The notes beneath the pieces were generated by a model. It made no database searches. It worked only from the letters and a program-made list of their open reading frames with translations, and was not told the origin of the DNA. The position numbers and the translations under genes were made by a program. From positions 3,038,001 through 3,102,000 of the forward strand of contig OY969798.1 in the NCBI GenBank assembly GCA_963703165.1: DNA of 64,000 bases. The letters run 5' to 3'. Below are positions 16,599 through 25,569 of this stretch, piece by piece. Origin of the DNA: JBQTKD01 sp963703165 (GTDB taxonomy: Bacteria > Actinomycetota > Actinomycetes > Sporichthyales > Sporichthyaceae). The stretch's first letter is position 1, and each line of letters opens with the position of its first letter.

Positions 16599-17161
16599 AT
16601 GACACCCCGGCTTACCAGATCGACGACACGCTCACCGGCCAGTTGCGGCCGATCCGCCGTGCGGTGCTGTCCCTCGGAAGCAACTCCGGGGATCGCGCAG
16701 GAAATCTGCAGAATGCCGTCGACGCCATCCTGGACGCTCCTGGGATCTGGGGGCTGAGCGTGTCCCCGGTCTACGAGACCTTGCCGGAGACGGAGTACGA
16801 CGGGCCCAAGTTCCTCAACGCGGTGCTGATCGTGGACACCGAGATGTCCGGGGCAACCCTCCTGGAGCGGTGCCACGCCGTCGAGGAGGCCTTCGGGCGG
16901 GCCCGGCTCGGTGAGGACCGCCGCGGTCCGCGGCGTCTGGACATCGACGTCATAGCGCTGGCCGACCGTGTCCTGGACGACCCCGCCATCACGCTCCCGC
17001 ACCCGCGGGCCCACGAGCGTGCCTTCGTGATCGTGCCCTGGTACGACATGGAGCCCGACGGCGAACTGGTCACCAAGGGCAAGTTGGTCGACCTGGTGCA
17101 GTCCGTCGATCAGGGCACCATTCGCAGGGTCTCCGACGTGACCCTGGACCTGCCCGCGTGA
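16595..17161 (+). CDS. folK: 2-amino-4-hydroxy-6-hydroxymethyldihydropteridine pyrophosphokinase
   Basis: Transfers pyrophosphate from ATP to hydroxymethyl-dihydropterin, making the substrate of FolP. The 188-residue product has SLGSNSGDRAGNL near 29-41 and the signature RRGPRRLDIDVIAL. The start is taken as the GTG at 16595, which overlaps the folB stop; it leaves an about 25-residue N-terminal extension before the core. Next gene starts 16 bases on. Confidence 0.96.
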   Translation: MNDTPAYQIDDTLTGQLRPIRRAVLSLGSNSGDRAGNLQNAVDAILDAPGIWGLSVSPVYETLPETEYDGPKFLNAVLIVDTEMSGATLLERCHAVEEAFGRARLGEDRRGPRRLDIDVIALADRVLDDPAITLPHPRAHERAFVIVPWYDMEPDGELVTKGKLVDLVQSVDQGTIRRVSDVTLDLPA

Positions 17162-17177
17162 GTCCGCGCCTCCTGAG

Positions 17178-17681
17178 ATGAAGCCGACCCGCTGGCAGAT
17201 GCTGGTCGGGATCGCCGTGCTCACGGGCGCGGTCGGCTGGGGCGGCGGCGTGATTCTGGACGGCCGCGGAAGGGCGCTGCCGAACGTGCCTGCCTCGGCG
17301 CCGGCGGTGTTGCTGCTCTTCGGCGCGATCGTGCTCGGCCTCGCCGTCACCACGCGGTCGCGCCTACGGGCCCTGCGCGAGCGCCGACCTGACGCCGTCC
17401 CGCTGAACCTGCTGACAGTTGCCCGGTACAGCGTGCTGGCACGGGCGTCCTCACCGGTCGGGGCAGGCGTCACCGGCCTCTACGGCGGGTACGGGATCTT
17501 CCTGGTGGCCGACCTCGGGGAGCCCGGTCGAGGCGAACTCGCGAGCTACGGGGGCCTGGCCGCGCTGGCCGGCCTCGGGTTGACGCTGGCGGCGCTGTTC
17601 CTGGAGCGGGTGTGCCGGATTCCGGGCGATTCGAACGGTGTGCAAGGCGCGATGCCGCATCCGCGCAATCGCGCTTCATGA
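17178..17681 (+). CDS. DUF3180 family membrane protein
   Basis: A 167-residue membrane protein with four predicted helices (about 8-28, 42-60, 95-112 and 122-142) and RALRERRPDAVPLNLLTVARYSVLARASS between helices two and three, the hallmark of DUF3180. This family nearly always follows folK in actinobacteria, but no function is known. The basic loop suggests a cytoplasmic face between helices 2 and 3. Confidence 0.88.
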   Translation: MKPTRWQMLVGIAVLTGAVGWGGGVILDGRGRALPNVPASAPAVLLLFGAIVLGLAVTTRSRLRALRERRPDAVPLNLLTVARYSVLARASSPVGAGVTGLYGGYGIFLVADLGEPGRGELASYGGLAALAGLGLTLAALFLERVCRIPGDSNGVQGAMPHPRNRAS

Positions 17682-17733
17682 GTATCGGCGCGTCTCAGTA
17701 GAACCTTTAGTCCCAACCGTTACATTTCACCGC

Positions 17734-18387
17734 ATGACACGTGGACGCCACCGCCAGTCCCTTGCCGTTGCGCTCATCGCCCCGGTGACCCTCGGTGCGA
17801 TGGTCACCGCCGGGCTCGCCCTGGCCCTGATCGACGGCACCACGCAGGTGCTCCAACTGGCCGTCGTGGCCTCCTGGATCCTGGCCCTCGGGTTGATCGC
17901 GAACACCGCGCGCCGCGGTCGCAAGCATTCGCGGGAGACCGCGCTTACCGAGTCCATGCGCCGCCGCGACGAGAACGTCTTTGGGGAGCAGCTCTCCGCG
18001 CTGTCCGCGAGCATCACCGGTCTGCAGACCCAGCTCGAGCGGATCGGCAACGAGGCCGTGGCGCTGCGCGGCGAGGTCGTGCAGCTGCGGGCCGACAAGG
18101 TCGAGACCGAGGAGATCCTGCGCCGCGCCCGCGCCGAGCGTGCCCGCGCGGCCATGGCCGAGCGTGAGGCTCACGATCAGCGAGCCCTCACCGCCGCCGC
18201 CTTCGAGGCAGCCGCGGCCGTGCTGGCCAGCTTCGAGGCGCCCGCCGTCTTCGACGTCGAGCCCGATTGGGTCACCACGTGGATCGCCAACCTCGGCAAC
18301 GGCGGCGAACTCGACCTCACCATGCACGACGACACGATCGCCCTGCGCCTGGACGACGCCGAACTTCCGATGCCCGCGTCCGCCTGA
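17734..18387 (+). CDS. Small membrane protein with coiled coil
   Basis: A 217-residue protein not recognised as a named family. It has two membrane helices (about 9-31 and 36-55), a basic segment ANTARRGRKHSRE, then a long Ala/Glu/Arg-rich coiled coil (about 70-165) and a small C-terminal domain ending in acidic residues. The ATG at 17734 begins just before the first helix. It is convergent with the Hsp70-like gene, separated by a 62-bp palindromic repeat. A structural or scaffolding role is possible but not shown. Confidence 0.7.
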   Translation: MTRGRHRQSLAVALIAPVTLGAMVTAGLALALIDGTTQVLQLAVVASWILALGLIANTARRGRKHSRETALTESMRRRDENVFGEQLSALSASITGLQTQLERIGNEAVALRGEVVQLRADKVETEEILRRARAERARAAMAEREAHDQRALTAAAFEAAAAVLASFEAPAVFDVEPDWVTTWIANLGNGGELDLTMHDDTIALRLDDAELPMPASA

Positions 18388-18405
18388 CGCCCGGTCGACC
18401 GCTCT

Positions 18406-18467
18406 CCCGATAGCGCAGTCGAACACCGTTGTGGATCTTCATGCCGGTGTTCACGTGCGCTGTCGGG
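18406..18467. repeat. 62-bp palindromic repeat, copy A
   Basis: Imperfect palindrome starting CCCGATAGCGCA and ending TGCGCTGTCGGG, with inner arms GAACACCG and CGGTGTTC. It lies in the 94-bp gap between the convergent coiled-coil and Hsp70-like genes, so it could end transcription from both sides. Same length and core as copies at 50819 and 54596; same orientation as 54596. Confidence 0.85.
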
Positions 18468-18481
18468 GAACGGTGGAGCAG

Positions 18482-20281
18482 TTAGTGGGCCTGTAGCCAG
18501 GCGCCCGTTCCGACCACCACGGTGCTCGTGAAGGCGCTCAGGACCAGCAGACGGCCGGGAGTCAGCATGGCCCGGGCGCGCTGACCGAGGCTGCGCTCGT
18601 CGACGATGTGGTCCTCGATCTCCGACCACTCGGCCTCGAGCTCCTCGAGGGGCTCCTCCTGCGGGAGGCTGGAGCGGCGCATGTCGTGCAGGTGGCGCGC
18701 GGCCGGGACGCCGACGAGATCGTCGACGGTGCCCAGTTCGCGGCCAGGGATGACGCACAGCACGGCGGTCGCGGAGCGGGCCTGCGCGGCCTCGACGTCC
18801 AGGCCCAGCAGGCGGGCGTGGTCGCGGCGCGGGGCGCCCTTGGCCTCGTGCGAGCGGATCGGTCGTCCGGTTCCCATGATCGGTCCCCTGTCGGGTCGGG
18901 GTCCCGCGGGCGCGCCGGGCGCACTCGGCGGGACGTCGGGTGACGAGGTCGGGATGCGCTCGGGGGCGGGAGCGGCCTGCGGGGCGCTCGGGCGGAACAT
19001 CTGCGGGGCGCGCTGGGTGCTCTGGATGCTCTGGGTGCCGCGGCCGGCCCCGACGAGGGCGGGCTTGAGCGAGCGCGCCTTGGGCATCGCCGCCGGCCGT
19101 GCGGGTTCCTCGGTCGGCTCGGTGCTGGTCGCCGGCTGCGGAACCGCGCGTGCCGGGCGGGTGGGCTCGGAGGTCGCGGCGGGGCGCAACCGGCCGCCGG
19201 TCTCGACCGGTGCGGGCAGACCCAGGGCGGCGCCGGCCGCGACGGTCAGCGCCGGGGCGGACTCGCGGACGAGCGTGACACCGGAGTCGAAGCGTTCGGC
19301 CAGGGCGCGGGCGACCACCGGGATCGCGGCGGAGCCCCCGCTGAGCAGCACCGCGCCGAGGTCCGCGTGGTCGATGCCGGCACCGGCCACGGCCGCGGCG
19401 AGCACGTCGACGGCCTCGGCGAGGATCGGGGAGATCCGGGCCTCGAAGTCCTCGCGCCGGACCTCGAGTTCGGTGCGGTCGTCCTGGCCTGCGATGGCGA
19501 ACCCGGTGACCTCGTCGGTCGAGAGTCGCTCCTTCACCTGACGGCAGGCCGCGAGCATGGCCGCGACGGCCGGGTCCGGCGACGCGAGGCGCTCGGGGTC
19601 GACCGGCACGTCCATGGTCTCGAACACGTGGGTCAGCAGGGCGGCGTCGAAGGCATTCCCGGCGACCCCGGCGCGGTACTCGGGGCGGCCCATCGGCCAG
19701 ACGTTGCCGTCCAGGTCCGCGCGCAGCACCGCGGCGGTCACGCCGGTGGCGGCGAGCTGGAACACGGCGAACGCCTCGCCCGGGCGCGGTCCGACGATGG
19801 AGGTGAACAGACGTCCGGCCGCGAAGTGCCCGGCGACCAGGCGCACGTGGTCGAGCTTCTGCGCGGTCAGAGCGCGCTGCAGCAGCTCCACGCGGTGGCC
19901 GTCCCAGCCGGCGGGGTGCGCGAGCGCGACCGACGTCGGCGCTGCGCCTTCCTCGCCGGTGACCCGTGCGATCACCCAGGCGACCAGCGCTGCGGCGATG
20001 TCCTGCGGGTGGTGGGCGTCGCGGGGGGCCGGGCCGATGCGGACCGGCTCACCCGAGCCGATCAGTTCGACGAAGTTGCGGAGCAACCGCTCGGGGGCGG
20101 CCGCAGCCGCCGGGGCCGCGTCCGAGCCGCAGTGGATGATCCCGCTGCTGTCGAGGAAGAGCTCGGTCGGCATGGCGACGGTGTCCTCGCCGAGCACGCA
20201 CGGCGTGGTGCCCTCGCCGTCGCGAACGAGCACGGCCGTCGTCGTCGACGCCCCAAGGTCGATCCCCAGGCGATATCCCAT
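18482..20281 (-). CDS. Hsp70-family protein with C-terminal membrane anchor
   Basis: A 599-residue DnaK-like protein. The actin-fold ATPase domain (about 1-370) has GIDLGASTTTAVLV (phosphate 1), a diverged phosphate-2 region and VLLSGGSAAIPVV (adenosine motif). Instead of a normal peptide-binding domain it has a long Pro/Ala/Ser linker, a second conserved patch and a single membrane helix at the very C-terminus (LLVLSAFTSTVVVGTGAWL), so it is probably tail-anchored with the ATPase in the cytoplasm. The ATG has GGAGGGGGG upstream. A related Hsp70-like gene stands beside the iniB genes at 46287. Client proteins are unknown. Confidence 0.85.
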   Translation of the reverse strand: MGYRLGIDLGASTTTAVLVRDGEGTTPCVLGEDTVAMPTELFLDSSGIIHCGSDAAPAAAAAPERLLRNFVELIGSGEPVRIGPAPRDAHHPQDIAAALVAWVIARVTGEEGAAPTSVALAHPAGWDGHRVELLQRALTAQKLDHVRLVAGHFAAGRLFTSIVGPRPGEAFAVFQLAATGVTAAVLRADLDGNVWPMGRPEYRAGVAGNAFDAALLTHVFETMDVPVDPERLASPDPAVAAMLAACRQVKERLSTDEVTGFAIAGQDDRTELEVRREDFEARISPILAEAVDVLAAAVAGAGIDHADLGAVLLSGGSAAIPVVARALAERFDSGVTLVRESAPALTVAAGAALGLPAPVETGGRLRPAATSEPTRPARAVPQPATSTEPTEEPARPAAMPKARSLKPALVGAGRGTQSIQSTQRAPQMFRPSAPQAAPAPERIPTSSPDVPPSAPGAPAGPRPDRGPIMGTGRPIRSHEAKGAPRRDHARLLGLDVEAAQARSATAVLCVIPGRELGTVDDLVGVPAARHLHDMRRSSLPQEEPLEELEAEWSEIEDHIVDERSLGQRARAMLTPGRLLVLSAFTSTVVVGTGAWLQAH

Positions 20282-20944
20282 GGGAAGTTCCCCCCTCCCG
20301 AGATTGTTTCAATGAGACCACAAGCTGATCAGCTTGCGAGGCGACTTCGGCGCAATAGGCAGCGGATTGACGGTCCGCTGCCAGGGGAGAGGTCAGGGGT
20401 TCGCCCTCATTGTCCGGATATGCGTAAGGAATTCCTTGGCCTGTATTGTCGCGTTTCCTACGCAATGGAAATGACTGAGAAGAATGCGATCCGGACGCCG
20501 ATTCAGCCGACCGGACCAAAGTCACCAGGCATCCGTATCGCGTGGTTGGATGCCCGGCTCTTCTTCACGGTCTCCTTTCCACCCGCGGCTGGCGTTCTCC
20601 CGTCGCCGCGGGCCAGGGAACGGCCCGCTCCGCTTGCTTCACCCCCCGCGCCCTGCGGTCCCGGCTGAGCCGCCCAGGGTTCCTTTGTTGAACTCCGTCG
20701 TCTCGCGCCGGATGGAACCGCCGCCACACGGACGCATGAGCTCGTGACATCCGGATGGCGAATCACTCCAGTGGATCATTCGCGACTGGTGCGAGTCGGC
20801 CGCGCCCTACGCTCGTGGCGACCGCGGCCCCGCACCGGGAGCCCTGCAAAGCGCCGGTTCTGCAACTCAGCAGAACCTCTGCCGCGCCGGCCAGCGCCGC
20901 GTCCGGGCTCACGAAGAGTCCGAGCTGTCAACGTTGGGGGAAAC
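20282..20944. other. Long divergent intergenic region
   Basis: About 660 bases between the divergent Hsp70-like and PP-loop genes, with lower GC than the neighbouring genes. I see no convincing gene on either strand. It holds the 16-bp palindrome CAAGCTGATCAGCTTG (20321-20336), the 12-bp palindrome AAGGAATTCCTT (20426-20437) and one CGGACCAA motif near 20512-20519. It marks the left end of the polysaccharide locus and probably carries promoters for both sides. Confidence 0.55.
20321..20336. promoter_or_regulatory. Perfect 16-bp palindrome upstream of the Hsp70-like gene
   Basis: CAAGCTGATCAGCTTG is fully self-complementary and lies 40 bases upstream of the Hsp70-like start codon. It is a plausible operator for a dimeric repressor, though no cognate regulator is identifiable here. 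Confidence 0.4.
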
Positions 20945-22051
20945 GTGGCCGTTGTGCACTGCGTGAGACGCGGGGATCCGCATCGAATGGATGCCCGGGT
21001 CGTCGAAACAGACGAGTCCACCTATGAGCTCTTCATGTCCGCCAACGTGCCTCTGGCGACCGATGTGACGCCGTGGTTGATCGCCACACTGCCCCTGGCG
21101 ATGCAACGTGGCGAGGCCCTGCATCTGGCCGGCACGGCCGATGAGACGACCTTGCGCGGCAGTGCCGCGGCCCAGCGCCTGCTGGCCGGGTGGTACCGGC
21201 AGCTGTCCATCGTTCCCGTGACGGCGCAGGGCACGCAGTCTTCTGGCGCGGGTGGGTCCGGCGTCGGCTGCTTCTTCTCGGGCGGAGTCGATTCCTTCTT
21301 CAGCCTGCTGAAGCACGCCGACCGAATCACGCATCTGATCTTCGTGCTCGGATTCGACATCGAATTGGAGGACGACGACCTCGGCGCCGCCTCACTGGAG
21401 AACGCCAGAAACGTTGCGCAGGCGCTCGGCAAGCCGTTGATCGAGGTCCGCACCAATATGCGGGTGCCCTCCCAGGGGCGCCTGGATTGGGGTGCCCATT
21501 ACTTCGGCGCTGCGCTGGGGGCCGTAGGGGTCGCGATGGCCCCGACACTGCGCGAAGTGATCATTCCCGCCTCCTTCGCCACCGCGGACCTGCGTCCGTG
21601 GGGATCGCATCCGGACCTGGACCCGGCGTGGTCCAGCACGGGCGTGCGCCTGACGCATGACGGAGTAGAGGCGACACGATGGGAGAAGATCGCGGTCATC
21701 GCCGGTGAGCAGGTCGCGCTGGACCACTTGAGGGTCTGTTGGGAGAACCGCGCCGGTGCCTTCAACTGCGGGTGCTGCGAGAAGTGTCTGCGGACCATGG
21801 TCGCGCTGCACACCGTCGGAGCCCTCTCCAAATGCCGCACCATGCCCTCCACCTTCCGGCGCGTCGAGGTGGCCAGGTTGCCCCTCACCGAAGCGGCCGA
21901 TGCCTTCGCTGTGGAGAACCTCTCCGCACTGCGCGCCATGACCCCGCGCGATCGGCGTCTCGAGGCGGCTCTGACCGGGGCGCGTCTGGTGGGACAGGTT
22001 CGCCGTCCGATGGGGCGGTTGAAGCGTCGCCTCGCGAACCGTTGCAACTGA
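20945..22051 (+). CDS. PP-loop ATPase-fold protein at the head of the polysaccharide locus
   Basis: A 368-residue protein of unknown function with an adenylating PP-loop: FFSGGVDSFFSLL contains SGGVDS at 112-117. A cysteine cluster (C265, then C275-G-C-C-x-x-C281 in the segment NCGCCEKCLRTM) could bind zinc, as in QueC-type and some other PP-loop enzymes. No closer match is recognisable. Start is the GTG at 20945 with GGGGG just upstream; longer versions of the frame are poorly supported. The O-acyltransferase follows 13 bases later, so it is likely cotranscribed and may modify a polymer or a precursor by ATP-dependent amidation or thiolation (inference). Confidence 0.75.
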   Translation: MAVVHCVRRGDPHRMDARVVETDESTYELFMSANVPLATDVTPWLIATLPLAMQRGEALHLAGTADETTLRGSAAAQRLLAGWYRQLSIVPVTAQGTQSSGAGGSGVGCFFSGGVDSFFSLLKHADRITHLIFVLGFDIELEDDDLGAASLENARNVAQALGKPLIEVRTNMRVPSQGRLDWGAHYFGAALGAVGVAMAPTLREVIIPASFATADLRPWGSHPDLDPAWSSTGVRLTHDGVEATRWEKIAVIAGEQVALDHLRVCWENRAGAFNCGCCEKCLRTMVALHTVGALSKCRTMPSTFRRVEVARLPLTEAADAFAVENLSALRAMTPRDRRLEAALTGARLVGQVRRPMGRLKRRLANRCN

Positions 22052-22064
22052 CGGAGGACTTCGG

Positions 22065-24265
22065 GTGGACGCGTACGCACAACGGAGGGATCGGGTAAGC
22101 GGTCTCGGCGTCCTGCGACCGGGGTCGAGCTCGCACTACCGTCTTCCGCGGCAACGCCGGAATGAGAGCGCGCCGGGCCAGATCCGCAGCGACATACAGG
22201 CCTTACGTGCGCTGGCCGTGAGCATGGTGGTGATCTATCACCTCTGGCCCGGGGTTCTCCCCGGCGGTTACGTCGGCGTGGACGTCTTTTCGTCATCTCC
22301 GGCTTCCTGATCACGACCGGGTTGTTGGCCAACCCCCCGCGGTCGACGCGACACCTGCTGAGGTTTTGGGAGCGGCGCATCCGCCGACTCCTTCCGGCTT
22401 CGTGCACCGTGTTGGCCACAGTGCTCTTGGTGACCCGGCTGAGCAGCGGGGACGCCAAGTGGTACGCCACGTCCGTGGAGGTGGCCAGCTCTGCCCTGAA
22501 TGTGCAGAACTGGTGGCTCGCTCAGCGATCGGTCGACTACCTTGCCGCCGACGGCGCACCGAGCCCGGTGCAGCACTTCTGGTCCTTATCGGTGGAGGAA
22601 CAGTTCTACCTGCTCTGGCCGGTGCTGCTGCTGGTCTGTGCGACCCTGGCGATGCGCTCGGGTCTGAACCTACGCCGAGTCGTGCTCGCGACAATCGCCC
22701 TGGTGATCGCGGTGTCCTTTGCGCACTCGGTCCTGCTCAGTCACACGGCGGCCGCGGGCACGGCGTTCTTCGTCACGACCGGGCGGGTATGGGAACTCGC
22801 CGCAGGGGCGGTCCTGGCGGCCTGGATGGCGCCCGCACCCACCCTTGGCAAACGATCGGTGTTTGGTAAGCCGATCCACCGGTTGTTCGCCGCGGCTGTC
22901 GGGCTGGTGATGATCGTGTCGGGCGGGGTGTGGTTCTCCCACGAGACCAGGTGGCCCGGGGCGTGGGCCTTGGTGCCTGTGCTCGGCACCGCAGTGGTGA
23001 TCTGGGCGGCCATCCCGCCCGGCTCGGGGCTGGGGAGGCTGCTGGCGTTGAGGCCGTTGCAGACATTGGGGAACCTGTCCTACTCGCTCTACCTCTGGCA
23101 CTGGCCGCTCATCGTTCTGCTGCCCGACCTCAGCGGTCGGCCAGTCAGCGCTGCCGACAGATTCTTTGTGCTGGCTCTGACCATCGCGCTCGCGGTGCTC
23201 ACCAGGCGCTATGTCGAGGAGCGGTATCGCGCACGCCGCCGACCTGGCCGGACCTGGCCGTGCTTTCTCGCTGCCGGTCTGGCGACGACAGTCGTACTCG
23301 CCGGGTCCACGGCGATGGCCATCACTGTGATGGAACGTCAGAAAATGGCTAAGGAGCTGCTCGCCGCCGTGGTTGCCGGTCCTGCGGAATGCCTGGGCGC
23401 TGCGGCGCTCGTCGCGCAGGTCCGGTGCCGCACACCCACCGATACGACCATCGTCCCGGACCCGATCGTTGCCTCTACCGATCAGCCGAAGGAATGGAGC
23501 GACGGCTGCATGGTGCCCGCGCCGTGGCGCTTCACCGGCCGATGCACCTTCGGGCCGGCCGAGGCGACAATGCGGATCGCCCTGGTGGGCAATTCCCACG
23601 CGGTCCAGTGGGCGCCGGCAATGCGTGTGTTGGCCGAACGGCACCGTTGGCGCGTCACAGTCTTCGCTGCCACCTCCTGCCAGGCGACTGCCGCCGACCC
23701 GGCCCTGAAAAGTCCGCGGCTGCGCTCCGCCTGTCTGGACTGGGGCCGAAAGGTTATGGCGGCGACCTCATCGGACCAGTTCGATCTCGTGATCACCTCC
23801 GAGTTGACCGAATCCACCGTGTTGTCAGATCCCGACCCCGACCCGTCCGCGCGAGCACGCTGGCGAGCGGGATACCAGCAATATCTTCAAGCCTGGTCCG
23901 ATGCCCGGGTGCCGGTGCTGGTACTGCGCGACACACCCTTTCCGCGCGCCACTGTCGAGGACGTGCCGCGTTGTCTGTCCGAGAATCGAGGCAAGCCCGA
24001 TGCCTGCTCGGGAGCGCGCGAGGAGTGGTTGCGCGCCGACCCCCTGTTCGACGTTGCCGCCTCGAGCGCGCTCCCGGGGATCTCCGCGGTGGATCTGACT
24101 GACCTGTTCTGCGGCGAGGTCTGCCCAGCCGTCGTGGGTAACGTCTCGGTCTACATGGACGGCCACCACATCGGTGCAACGTATGCGCGAACTCTGGCCT
24201 CCTTCTTGGGCCCGAAGGTGCAGGCCCTGCTGCCATCCGTGGGCGGCGCCGGTAAGGCGTCGTGA
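22065..24265 (+). pseudogene. Acyltransferase-3/SGNH O-acyltransferase, frameshifted
   Basis: Integral-membrane O-acyltransferase (OafA type) that would acetylate an exported polysaccharide. The N-terminal frame reads IRSDIQALRALAVSMVVIYH and GGYVGVDVF, then breaks at a run of four T (22287-22290). With a fifth T it would read on as FFVISGFLITTGLLANP and continue without interruption for about 650 residues: ten or so membrane helices, then a periplasmic SGNH domain with GNSH (nucleophile block) and DGHH near the end. A downstream ATG at 22322 would give a protein lacking the catalytic histidine region. Homopolymer sequencing error, phase variation or true inactivation are all possible. Confidence 0.85.
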
Positions 24266-24432
24266 GCCGCAGCGAATTCACCCACATCGAGTTCAGGGAG
24301 CGATTTGACTCCCGAGCGATAACCGCCTGCCTCCTCCGAACGGCTCACAGCTGCCCGCCGTTGCGCACATCTCGGTATCGTGCCGAGCGGCGGGGATCGG
24401 GCATTGCTTGCCCACGGGGGAAGGAGATCTAG

Positions 24433-25569
24433 GTGTCAGTCGACGGACGAGGTCGGGTACTGATCCCGCACCAATCGGACCCACGCGGAAAAACAGGTTC
24501 CGTGCCCGCCGGAGCGCCCTCGGACGACAAACTCCGAACGGTCGGCCAGATCCAGCAGCGGACCTTGGCGGTGCTCAAGCAGTACATCCCTCCGGGGTGC
24601 GACGTCGCGTTGCTCGACTTCCCGCGGCACCACAACGCGGGGGACTCGCTCATCTGGCTGGGGACGCTGCGCTATCTGGCGCGGCTGGGGATCCGGGTGC
24701 GCTACACCGCCGACGTGATGCACTGGCAGCCCGACGAGTTGCGGCGTCGCGTACCGAACGGGCCGATCCTGATCACCGGCGGCGGCAACCTTGGTGACCG
24801 GTGGCTGGTTCACCAGCACTTCCGGGAGCGCATCGTGGCGACGTTCCCCGACCGACGCGTCGTCCAGTTGCCGCAGAGCGTGGACTTCAGCGCCGAGGCG
24901 GGTCTGACCCGTGCGCAGCGGATCCTCGGTGCGCATCCGGATCTGGTGTTGATGGCCCGCGACCACACAGCGGAGGGCCTTTGCCGGGCCCTGTTCCCCA
25001 ACGCCCGGACGGCCTTCTGCCCGGACCTGGCGTTCGGGCTCGGGGAGCAGGACGGTCCCCGGGTGCCCAGCCACGATGTGACCGTTCTGTTCCGCCAGGA
25101 CTCCGAGTCCACGGGCCCGCAGGCGCAGTTTCCTGCGTGGGTGCGCACCGCGCGGGTGGACTGGGGCCTGACGGGCGCACGCAACCTCGCCTTCTGGGGC
25201 TGTCGCTTTCCGGAGGACGTCGCCCGGGCCGTCCCGGCCCTGGCCCGGCGGGCCGCGCCGTTGATCGGGGCCGGGCACACCGGAATTGCCGAGCTGAACT
25301 ACCGGGCGGCGTGCCGGATCGTGCGCAGCGGTCAGGTGCTGGTGACCGACCGGCTGCACGCAGCGGTGCTCGGTCGCTTGCTGAAGGTGCCCACCTTCGC
25401 GATCGACAACAGCAACGGCAAGGTCGGGGACCTGTACCGGGATTACCTCAGTGCCCTCGGCGGGGTGAGCCTTGCCCAGTCACCCGGCGAGGCGGTCGCC
25501 GCCGCGGTGGCGCACCTGAAGAACGTCACAGCGGCGCGGTCGGCCACGGAGGAGGCCCTGTACCGATGA
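24433..25569 (+). CDS. Polysaccharide pyruvyl transferase family protein
   Basis: A 378-residue protein of the family that transfers pyruvyl groups from phosphoenolpyruvate as ketals on sugars of surface polymers (CsaB/ExoV-like). Hallmarks are FPRHHNAGDSLIWLG near 63-77, the ITGGGNLGD loop near 114-122 and the C-terminal VTDRLHAAVLGRLL motif. Start is the GTG at 24433; GGAGAT lies just upstream. Its stop overlaps the next start (ATGA), so it is coupled to the glycosyltransferase. Confidence 0.9.
   Translation: MSVDGRGRVLIPHQSDPRGKTGSVPAGAPSDDKLRTVGQIQQRTLAVLKQYIPPGCDVALLDFPRHHNAGDSLIWLGTLRYLARLGIRVRYTADVMHWQPDELRRRVPNGPILITGGGNLGDRWLVHQHFRERIVATFPDRRVVQLPQSVDFSAEAGLTRAQRILGAHPDLVLMARDHTAEGLCRALFPNARTAFCPDLAFGLGEQDGPRVPSHDVTVLFRQDSESTGPQAQFPAWVRTARVDWGLTGARNLAFWGCRFPEDVARAVPALARRAAPLIGAGHTGIAELNYRAACRIVRSGQVLVTDRLHAAVLGRLLKVPTFAIDNSNGKVGDLYRDYLSALGGVSLAQSPGEAVAAAVAHLKNVTAARSATEEALYR

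Noticed and set aside
20484..20766. Overlapping 87-codon ORFs on both strands
   Set aside because: Low-complexity Arg/Pro/Ser translation; the region fits a promoter better.
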